From assembly GCF_000195085.1 (NCBI RefSeq), contig NC_015380.1, positions 110,001 to 174,000 on the forward strand: 64,000 bases of DNA. Direction: 5' to 3'. The notes below the pieces were generated by a model that was not told the DNA's origin, searched no databases, and saw only the letters and a program-made list of their open reading frames with translations. Both the position numbers and the translations under genes were made by a program. Below, piece by piece: positions 57,781-64,000 of the stretch. Every line of letters begins with the position of its first letter. Position 1 is the first letter of the stretch. The stretch is from Candidatus Pelagibacter sp. IMCC9063 (GTDB taxonomy: Bacteria > Pseudomonadota > Alphaproteobacteria > Pelagibacterales > Pelagibacteraceae).

Positions 57781-59033
57781 TTTTTCTCAAACTTTTGTCT
57801 TGCATAAACTGCTATGGAATTCATCGCAATTAAAAAACCAAGTAACATCATAATTGTTGCTGAAGTTTTTTCAACAAACCCTCTTTCAGCTGATTCTGAC
57901 CACAAATAAACCTGCACTGGTAAAGAAGAAGATGGATCCATTGGGGTACCAGGTACCTGCACTACAAAGGCAACCATTCCAATTAATAGCAAGGGGGCCG
58001 TCTCTCCTAAGGCTTGCGCTAAGCCAATAATTGTACCAGACAACGTTCCTGGCATCGCCAAAGGAACCACATGGTGCATCACGGATTGAACTTTTGAAGC
58101 CCCCACTGCAAGCGCTCCTTCTCTAATAGACGGTGGAACCGCTTTTAGAGATGCCCTACATGGAATAATAATTCTTGGTAAAGTCATAAGTGCCAATGTA
58201 ATTCCTCCTACCAAAGAAGTAGATCTTGGCAATTCAAAAACATTAAGAAGAATACCCAAGCCCAAAAGTCCAAACACGATCGAAGGAACTGCAGCCAAGT
58301 TATTTATATTAATCTCGATAAAATCAGTAAAAGCATTTTTAGGCGCAAACTCTTCTAAATAAACTGCAGCAAGAAGAGCTATGGGAAAAGATATAATTAA
58401 ACAAACTATAATACTAAAGAATGAACCCAGCATAGCACCTCCTATACCAGCAATTTCTGGGTTTCTAGAATCTCCATTAGAAAAAAGATAATTATTAAAA
58501 ATTTTACTAATTTTATTTTCTTTTAATAAAAAGTCATAAATTGTTAATTGAAAATTAGAAACTTTTCTTCTCTCTTCAGGAATATCTCTCGTGTAATTTC
58601 CTTTATGCATTTGATCTAAGTCCGATGCTGCTGTAATTTTAAAAAAAACCTTCTGGCCAATTAAATTTTTGTTAGACAGGATAAAATCTTTTACTTCATA
58701 TTCAAAGTCTGAACTAAATAAGGTTAATAATTCTTTTTTTTCCTTAGTGGTTATTGCAGGATATATTTTTAAAATGTGCTGTTGGGCAAAGTCATAAAAA
58801 TCTATATTTTCAAAGTCTTCCTTGCTAGGTTTTTCAGGTAAGTTTAATTTTTCTTTACTAAGATCCAGCTCCAACTGAATAGCTGTTTTAACAAACGCTC
58901 CCGATCCTTCAGAAAAAACTTTAAAAACTAAAATCCCAACAAAAAGTAAGGCAGCACATACAGATATAATTCCATAAGCTTTAAATCTTTTTTCTGCAGA
59001 ATATCTTTTTTTTAATCTTTGTTCTTTAGTCAT
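57771..59033 (-). CDS. pstA: Phosphate ABC transporter permease PstA
   Basis: This inner-membrane subunit (420 aa) has one N-terminal helix, a periplasmic domain of about 150 residues and a membrane core. The core carries PstA-type segments ([55 protein letters not shown]). The added N-terminal domain, longer than in E. coli PstA, is common in Alphaproteobacteria. It overlaps pstC by eight bases. Confidence 0.96.
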   Translation of the reverse strand: MTKEQRLKKRYSAEKRFKAYGIISVCAALLFVGILVFKVFSEGSGAFVKTAIQLELDLSKEKLNLPEKPSKEDFENIDFYDFAQQHILKIYPAITTKEKKELLTLFSSDFEYEVKDFILSNKNLIGQKVFFKITAASDLDQMHKGNYTRDIPEERRKVSNFQLTIYDFLLKENKISKIFNNYLFSNGDSRNPEIAGIGGAMLGSFFSIIVCLIISFPIALLAAVYLEEFAPKNAFTDFIEININNLAAVPSIVFGLLGLGILLNVFELPRSTSLVGGITLALMTLPRIIIPCRASLKAVPPSIREGALAVGASKVQSVMHHVVPLAMPGTLSGTIIGLAQALGETAPLLLIGMVAFVVQVPGTPMDPSSSLPVQVYLWSESAERGFVEKTSATIMMLLGFLIAMNSIAVYARQKFEKKWI

Positions 59034-60432
59034 ATTTTTCTCGGTATTTATTTACCGCTCGTAGAGCAATAAAATTTAAAATTAATGTCATAACAAACAA
59101 AGTTAGTCCCAAAGCAAAAGCAGCTTGTGTTTTTGCACTGGTAAATTCTTGGTCGCCAACCAAAATCATAACAATTTGTGTAGTGATGGTAGTAGTTGAA
59201 TCTAGTGGATTAATAGTCAGTTTAGCTGCTAATCCTGCGGCCATCACCACAATCATAGTCTCTCCAATAGCTCTGGATACAGCCAGTAAAATTGATCCAA
59301 TAATTCCTGGAAGAGCCGCTGGTAATACTACTTTTTTAATTGTTTCTGATTTCGTAGCACCCAATGCATAAGATCCTTCTCGTAGTGATTGGGGAACTGC
59401 ATTGATAACATCATCTGATAATGAAGAAATAAAAGGAATGATCATTACACCCATTACCAAACCTGCAGCAAGAGCGCTCTCAGAAGAAACAGCTAACCCT
59501 AAAGATTCTCCAATAGTTTTGATAAAAGGCCCTACCGTTAAAGCAGCAAAAAAACCATACACCACCGTTGGAATTCCAGCTAAAATTTCAATAATTGGTT
59601 TTCCAAACTTCCTTACGCTAGGAGTTGCGTATTCAGCTAAGTAAATCCCAGAAAACAAACCTATCGGTACAGACACACACATTGCAATAAAAGCAATAAA
59701 TCCAGTTCCAGCAAATAATGGAACCGCTCCAAAAGCCTTGCTCAATTCTTTTGCTTCTTTTGCACTTAGAGCTACTGAAGTATCGCTCACAAATGCTTTT
59801 TGTGGACTCCAGCCAAGACCAAATAAAAAATCAAAAAAATTAATTTGAGAGAAAAATTTTATACTTTCTAATAATAGTGAAAAAATAATCCCAGCAGTAG
59901 TTAATACGGCGACAACGGAACAAGAGATTAATACAATCTTAAAAATAAACTCCACACCTTCTCTTGCATGGGTATTATTTTGAATTTTCTTGTAAGCAAC
60001 CAAGGCAAAACCAATAACCAGGGTTAATACTAAGACAACTTTTGCACCCTGGGCTATAGAAAGAAAATGACCATATTGTTCAGCTCCTTTTTTTATTTGC
60101 TCGCTAGCAATACCAGTAAAATTTCCGAAGTAAGATGCCTTAATTTTTTGATATATTAAATTCAGTTGATCGGGATCAATAGAGTTAATTGAAATTTTTT
60201 CTAAACCACTAATGATTAAGTATTTAACAATGAATGGTTCAAAAATAGACCATAACAAAACAATTAAGAGAGCTGGCAGCGCACACCATAAAGATAGGTA
60301 AAAACCATAAAAATGAGGTAGCGCCTTGGGTTTAAATTTTTGTGAATATGCAATTTTTTTAATTTGAGATTTTCCGAAGAAAAAGCAGGAAAAACTAAAT
60401 AAGGCTATAAAAGCTAATATTAATATATTCAT
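59026..60432 (-). CDS. pstC: Phosphate ABC transporter permease PstC
   Basis: This permease (468 aa) has an N-terminal extended region of several helices before the canonical core. The core shows GIYLAEYATPSVRKF, PIIEILAGIPTVVYGFFA and the coupling loop SLREGSYALGATKSETIKKVVLPAALPG. The long N-terminal form is typical of alphaproteobacterial PstC. It lies 88 bases after pstS. A hairpin and a GGGG ribosome-binding site precede its start. Confidence 0.96.
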   Translation of the reverse strand: MNILILAFIALFSFSCFFFGKSQIKKIAYSQKFKPKALPHFYGFYLSLWCALPALLIVLLWSIFEPFIVKYLIISGLEKISINSIDPDQLNLIYQKIKASYFGNFTGIASEQIKKGAEQYGHFLSIAQGAKVVLVLTLVIGFALVAYKKIQNNTHAREGVEFIFKIVLISCSVVAVLTTAGIIFSLLLESIKFFSQINFFDFLFGLGWSPQKAFVSDTSVALSAKEAKELSKAFGAVPLFAGTGFIAFIAMCVSVPIGLFSGIYLAEYATPSVRKFGKPIIEILAGIPTVVYGFFAALTVGPFIKTIGESLGLAVSSESALAAGLVMGVMIIPFISSLSDDVINAVPQSLREGSYALGATKSETIKKVVLPAALPGIIGSILLAVSRAIGETMIVVMAAGLAAKLTINPLDSTTTITTQIVMILVGDQEFTSAKTQAAFALGLTLFVMTLILNFIALRAVNKYREKYD

Positions 60433-60452
60433 ATTTTCCTACCCCTTAAAAT

Positions 60453-60483
60453 ATTAAGAGCCAGAAAATTTCTGGCTCTTAAT
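60453..60483 (-). other. Intercistronic hairpin between pstS and pstC
   Basis: The perfect inverted repeat ATTAAGAGCCAG / CTGGCTCTTAAT (12 pairs, seven-base loop) follows pstS, followed on the transcribed strand by ATTTTAAGGGG, which contains the pstC ribosome-binding site. This is the third such hairpin after a binding-protein gene in the window. It probably stabilises or attenuates the operon mRNA. Confidence 0.75.
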
Positions 60484-60520
60484 CTTATTAACTAAATTAC
60501 AAGCAACTAGCTTGCAAAAC

Positions 60521-61534
60521 TTACATCTTAATGTTGGTAAGTTTCGTAGCTGAGTTTCTTGTGGTTTTATATTTGTCATTACTCAAAGGTACCAAACCAA
60601 TGTCCGCTAAGTAGCCTAAATTTCCCATTGCTTTCTTGGAAGTAAATTCATTTAAGAATTCCTTAATACCAGGAACAACACCGATGTGAGCTTTTTTTAC
60701 GTAGAAAAAAAGAGGTCTTGCTATTGGGTAAGAGTAATCTTGGATGCCTTCTAATGAAGGTTTTACTCCATTGATAGAGGCAGCTTTAATTTTATCTTTA
60801 TTTCCAATTAAGTAACTGTAGCCAAATAATCCAAATAATTCTGGATCAGCTGCAAGCTTGTTTACAATCAAAGTATCATTTTCACCCGCTTCAATTGCCA
60901 AACCATCTTCTCTAAGTTTTGGACAACCTTTTTTTGCATCTTTTCCGGCAAGTTCTTTATAAGCTTTTGAACAACCTTTACCCATAACCAATGAGTTCCA
61001 AGCATCTCTTGTTCCTGAAGTTGGGGGAGGAACCATAATTTTAATTCCAAAATTTGGAAGTGACTTATCTATATCGCTCCATTTTTTGTAAGGATTAGCA
61101 ACTATCTTTCCATTGATATCAACATCATGTGCTAAAGCTCTCCAAAGTTGCTCTTTAGTAAAATTTGCATCTTTTGCTTTTAAAGAATGTGAGAATACAA
61201 TTCCGTCATTTCCTACAACAATTTCAATAATATCATTCACACCATTTTTAGCACAAAGAGCTTTTTCTTTAGATTTGATAGCTCTTGATGCATTAGTAAC
61301 ATCTGGATGTTGCGTTCCAACACCTGAGCAGAATAATTTCATTCCACCACCAGTACCTGTGCTTTCAACAACTGGAGTTTTAAATTTTCCGCTTTTACCA
61401 AATTTTTCAGCAACAACAGTTGTGTAAGGATACACTGTGGACGATCCTACAATTTGAATTTGATCTCTTGCTGAAGCGGCAAAAGTTATACCAAGCCCCA
61501 AAACAAGAACTGCAATAAACTTTATTTTATTCAT
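60521..61534 (-). CDS. pstS: Phosphate ABC transporter substrate-binding protein PstS
   Basis: PstS (337 aa) binds periplasmic phosphate with high affinity. The signal peptide is about 22 residues (ending SARD). The phosphate-binding loops are seen in QIVGSSTVYPYTTVVAEKF, ESTGTGGGMKLFCSG and PPPTSGTRDAWNSLV. It heads the pst operon, with a tandem Pho box upstream and an AAGGA ribosome-binding site. A low-phosphate-induced gene by inference. Confidence 0.97.
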   Translation of the reverse strand: MNKIKFIAVLVLGLGITFAASARDQIQIVGSSTVYPYTTVVAEKFGKSGKFKTPVVESTGTGGGMKLFCSGVGTQHPDVTNASRAIKSKEKALCAKNGVNDIIEIVVGNDGIVFSHSLKAKDANFTKEQLWRALAHDVDINGKIVANPYKKWSDIDKSLPNFGIKIMVPPPTSGTRDAWNSLVMGKGCSKAYKELAGKDAKKGCPKLREDGLAIEAGENDTLIVNKLAADPELFGLFGYSYLIGNKDKIKAASINGVKPSLEGIQDYSYPIARPLFFYVKKAHIGVVPGIKEFLNEFTSKKAMGNLGYLADIGLVPLSNDKYKTTRNSATKLTNIKM

Positions 61535-61572
61535 TTGTTATTTTTCCTTTTTTTAATTGTTTAATTGCAGTT

Positions 61573-61628
61573 TAAATAATTTGTATTTGGAACAATTGTG
61601 TTACAGAATTGTTAAAGTTTTATGACAA
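61573..61628 (-). promoter_or_regulatory. Tandem Pho box and -10 element of pstS
   Basis: On the minus strand four seven-base units are spaced by exactly four AT bases: TTGTCAT-N4-CTTTAAC-N4-CTGTAAC-N4-TTGTTCC (61628 to 61589). This is the 11-base periodicity of two tandem Pho boxes (consensus CTGTCAT/CTGTCAC). Ten bases further is TATTTA (61578-61573), the expected -10 position. The pstS start follows about 40 bases later. PhoB from the same operon is the predicted activator. Confidence 0.85.
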
Positions 61629-61745
61629 AAGCAAACTTTATAGTTGTATTAAAAATCTGTTTACTTGAAAAACCTATGTATATTGGGGCTTATAAGACTA
61701 TCGTTGTAAATATTTTAAAAAACAGAGAACTTAATTAAGTAATGA
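61629..61745. other. Intergenic region upstream of the pstS Pho box
   Basis: About 120 bases without a gene lie between the end of the 30-residue membrane peptide gene and the Pho box. It is AT-rich. I see no convincing terminator or further promoter. Confidence 0.4.
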
Positions 61746-61838
61746 CTATACGATTAAAGTAATTCCAAGAATCACTGCTGCAACTAAAATCAAAAATACT
61801 ACAACAGCTTTACTAAGAGGTAAGCTTGATAAATTCAT
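61746..61838 (-). CDS. Small membrane protein of 30 residues, coupled to DoxX gene
   Basis: The frame reads MNLSSLPLSKAVVVFLILVA followed by ten more hydrophobic residues, giving one membrane helix after a short polar start. Its ATG overlaps the stop codon of the DoxX gene in a TAATG junction, the typical mark of translational coupling. Such a junction is strong evidence for real translation despite the small size. No family is recognised. It may be a stabilising partner of the DoxX protein. Confidence 0.6.
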   Translation of the reverse strand: MNLSSLPLSKAVVVFLILVAAVILGITLIV

Positions 61839-62296
61839 TAAAATTCTTTTCCGAGTAGGTTGTCTATGCTCAATCTGTACCCACCTTTAATGGTAATAGC
61901 AACCATGACTACTAACCAAAACAATGGGTATTCATATCCACCCTTAACCCACATAAAACCACTTGGTAAATGAATATAAAAAGTAGCCACCGCAAGAACT
62001 CCGATGAGTTGTGCTGACATGAATCTAGTAAACAATCCAAGAGCCACGCAAATACCGCCAACTAACTCAATCAAACCAACATACCAGGCTAACATTAAAG
62101 CAGGTTCTAATCCTGCACTTGCAAAAAATTGGGTAGTTCCTTCAATTCCTCCGAACACTTTTCCATACCCATGAGGTATCATCATCGCACCTGCAACGAA
62201 CCTTATCATAGGATATGCTAATGGATCTAACAGATCGTAAATGGGGTCTAAGAACCTAAATATTCTTTTGGAAGTTCTGTGTACAATTGGATCCAT
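61838..62296 (-). CDS. DoxX family membrane protein
   Basis: DoxX proteins (152 aa here) have four membrane helices and function in thiosulfate or redox metabolism in some bacteria, but most are uncharacterised. The sequence has the family pattern VAGAMMIPHGYGKVFGG and LIELVGGICVALGLFTR. It lies 18 bases downstream of the HupE-like gene and is followed without gap by a 30-residue membrane peptide. Confidence 0.85.
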   Translation of the reverse strand: MDPIVHRTSKRIFRFLDPIYDLLDPLAYPMIRFVAGAMMIPHGYGKVFGGIEGTTQFFASAGLEPALMLAWYVGLIELVGGICVALGLFTRFMSAQLIGVLAVATFYIHLPSGFMWVKGGYEYPLFWLVVMVAITIKGGYRLSIDNLLGKEF

Positions 62297-62314
62297 ATAT
62301 AATCATAACAAAAT

Positions 62315-63436
62315 CTAAATTAAAAAACCAACTCTTTCTATAAACCAAAACAAGCCAACTATAGCAATCATTGCAGATAATGGATTGGTTAAGTAGCTTC
62401 GGTACCATTTTTTTTGACCAAACCAAAGTCCGATCGATACAAAACAAATACTGATGACAAGCAACTGTCCAATCTCTACTCCGATATTAAAAGAGATCAG
62501 GCTCGTTATAAAATAGCTTTCTGCAACACCAATTTCATTTAGAATTCCGGCAAATCCCAGTCCATGTAACAGTCCAAAAATAAATACTAACACTGGCCTC
62601 CATTTGGATAGATCTTTAAGAAATATATTTTCTATAGCAATATAAACAATTGAGACAGCGATGATGGGCTCTACTATAAAAGCAGGAATGACTATAATCT
62701 TCATAACTCCTAAAAAAATAGTTACGGTATGGGCAAGAGTAAAAGCTGATACTTGCCAAATCAAAGGTCGTAGTCTAGTCGATAACAAAAACAATCCCAC
62801 TACAAATAAAATATGATCTAAGCCTTTGGGTACAATATGTTGAAAACCAATAATGATATAATCTTGAACTACACTTAAAAAAGTTTGTTGTTGATTGGTT
62901 GAAGTTGAAAAATTAGCAGTATCTCCATTTTGTAAATATTTGGTGAATAGCTCCTCTCTATCTTTATTAACCCTAAGAACAATAGAGCCATAAAAAGGGT
63001 CCCAACGAAATTGTAACAAAGGATTGCTAGAAGAAAAACTACCCCTGACTACAATTTCTGTTTCTCTGGCCAAAGAAACATCACCAACTTCACTTATATG
63101 TATATCGTAATTTTTAAATGCAATTTTATCATTTCCATTTAGAAAATAAATATTTTGAAAAAAAGACGTTCTAATTTTTTGATATTCTTGCCGCAAAAGC
63201 TCTGGTGTATATCTTCTTAATTGTTCATACCGCTCTGAATTCTTTGATTCATTTGTATTGTCATGATTAGGATCTACTTCAGAGATAATCGATTCTAAAT
63301 TTAGCTGAATCTTAAGTTCATAATGTATCTCTGATGGTTTAGAAGTTAATTCTAAATTGGCAATAGCCGGCTTCAATTCATGACTAAATGCAAATTGACA
63401 GAGACTGAAAAAAATAATTAAAGAGCGTATTAACAT
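62315..63436 (-). CDS. HupE/UreJ family membrane protein with N-terminal periplasmic domain
   Basis: The protein (373 aa) has a signal peptide (residues about 1-18, ending FAFS). A periplasmic domain of about 160 residues follows, then a C-terminal membrane domain of HupE/UreJ_2 type with GFQHIVPKGLDHILFVVG, AHTVTIFLG, HGLGFAGIL and FNIGVEIGQ. The histidines and acidic residues suggest nickel or cobalt transport, as in hydrogenase and urease systems. No urease or hydrogenase genes are visible. It lies 22 bases from the divergent DUF4198 gene. Confidence 0.85.
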   Translation of the reverse strand: MLIRSLIIFFSLCQFAFSHELKPAIANLELTSKPSEIHYELKIQLNLESIISEVDPNHDNTNESKNSERYEQLRRYTPELLRQEYQKIRTSFFQNIYFLNGNDKIAFKNYDIHISEVGDVSLARETEIVVRGSFSSSNPLLQFRWDPFYGSIVLRVNKDREELFTKYLQNGDTANFSTSTNQQQTFLSVVQDYIIIGFQHIVPKGLDHILFVVGLFLLSTRLRPLIWQVSAFTLAHTVTIFLGVMKIIVIPAFIVEPIIAVSIVYIAIENIFLKDLSKWRPVLVFIFGLLHGLGFAGILNEIGVAESYFITSLISFNIGVEIGQLLVISICFVSIGLWFGQKKWYRSYLTNPLSAMIAIVGLFWFIERVGFLI

Positions 63437-63458
63437 TGAAGTAAGATATAATTAAGTA

Positions 63459-64000
63459 ATGAACCATTTTCTAGCTAAATTAACTGTAGTCCTTTTATTT
63501 AGTTCTATCTCTCTAACCAGTTCTGCGCATGAACTATGGCTAGAACCTGAGGCTTTTATCACACAGCCTAATTCTAAACTAAATGCACATATTAAAGTTG
63601 GCCAAAAATTTAATGGGGACAAGTTTCCTTACCTTCGTTCTGAAACAAAAAGTCTAAAACTTTTTTTAGAACAAAAATCAATTACCCTACAACCTAGAGA
63701 TGGAGATTATCCTGCTATTCAATCTTTATTAGAGGGATCTGGTTTGCATGTTCTTTCATATGAATCTACTCCAGAAAAAGTTGATTATAAAAATTTCGAA
63801 ATATTTAAAACTTTCTTAAAAGATGAAGGAATTTGGAATGAGTGGAGTGCAAAAAATCCTGACTTTATTAATTCTGATATTAACGAAACCTACACAAGGT
63901 ATGCAAAATCTCTTATTCAAGTTGGTGCTAAGTCGGGCGAAGATTTTAATACAGGTCTTCTTTTTGAATTAATTGCATTAAACAATCCTTATGGAAGTGA
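63459..64000 (+). CDS. DUF4198 periplasmic protein, partial (cut by window end)
   Basis: The frame starts MNHFLAKLTVVLLFSSISL and ends in a typical signal-peptide cleavage site near TSSAHELWLEPEAF. The HELWLEP start after cleavage is a hallmark of DUF4198, a family tied to nickel or cobalt uptake in the periplasm. 180 codons are visible with no stop, and the rest lies beyond the window. The divergent HupE-like gene shares the very short promoter gap. Confidence 0.85.
   Translation, partial: MNHFLAKLTVVLLFSSISLTSSAHELWLEPEAFITQPNSKLNAHIKVGQKFNGDKFPYLRSETKSLKLFLEQKSITLQPRDGDYPAIQSLLEGSGLHVLSYESTPEKVDYKNFEIFKTFLKDEGIWNEWSAKNPDFINSDINETYTRYAKSLIQVGAKSGEDFNTGLLFELIALNNPYGS

Overview
The window is a compact, very AT-rich stretch of a bacterial chromosome, apparently from a streamlined marine alphaproteobacterium of the SAR11/Pelagibacterales type. 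Evidence for this is the partial 16S rRNA gene at the left end, the alphaproteobacterial markers GcrA, CobS/CobT and DUF4167, the low GC, the long A/T runs and the near absence of intergenic DNA. Many neighbouring genes overlap or are separated by only a few bases. The exact order and family cannot be fixed without a 16S comparison. I see no insertion sequences, prophage, CRISPR array or tRNA genes.

Region 1 (1-34 kb) is mostly housekeeping. It opens with the 5' part of 16S rRNA on the minus strand and its promoter. Then come a peptidoglycan peptidase, prfA-prmC, ispG, lysC, ubiG, mutT, argJ, secA, accA, malate synthase G and an aroK-aroB fusion. These are followed by a CorC-type protein, bolA, a J-domain protein, cobS-cobT, a queuosine-precursor transporter, rpmB, a TauE-like exporter, pyrD, a class I lysyl-tRNA synthetase, trkH, argF-argD and gcrA.

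Region 2 (35.7-61.6 kb) is the most distinctive part: about 26 kb devoted almost entirely to phosphorus acquisition and nearly all on the minus strand. It holds five blocks. (a) A LysR-controlled operon encodes phosphonoacetate hydrolase, phosphonoacetaldehyde dehydrogenase, an iron-type alcohol dehydrogenase and a DMT permease, followed by a second DMT permease and an FAD-dependent amine oxidoreductase. (b) A phosphonate-type ABC importer phnDCEE is joined to a PhoU-like DUF47 protein and a PiT permease. (c) An Fbp/Sfu-like ABC importer is joined to a HAD phosphatase. (d) A metallo-beta-lactamase gene broken by two frameshifts precedes phoR. (e) The pstSCAB-phoU-phoB operon has a clear tandem Pho box. 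No C-P lyase, PhnW or PhnX gene is visible. My inference is that organophosphorus compounds are oxidised through phosphonoacetaldehyde to phosphonoacetate, then cleaved to acetate and phosphate. 2-hydroxyethylphosphonate and 2-aminoethylphosphonate are the candidate substrates.

Region 3 (61.7-64 kb) holds a 30-residue membrane peptide coupled to a DoxX protein, a HupE/UreJ-like membrane protein and the start of a divergent periplasmic DUF4198 gene. The last two suggest metal (nickel/cobalt) handling.

Two genes in region 2 (phnY and the metallo-beta-lactamase gene) are interrupted by single-base frameshifts, all in A-runs of about 8-9 bases. These may be assembly errors, real decay, or sites of transcriptional slippage. 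All three ABC importers of region 2 carry a strong hairpin directly after the binding-protein gene, which probably sets a high binding-protein to permease ratio.
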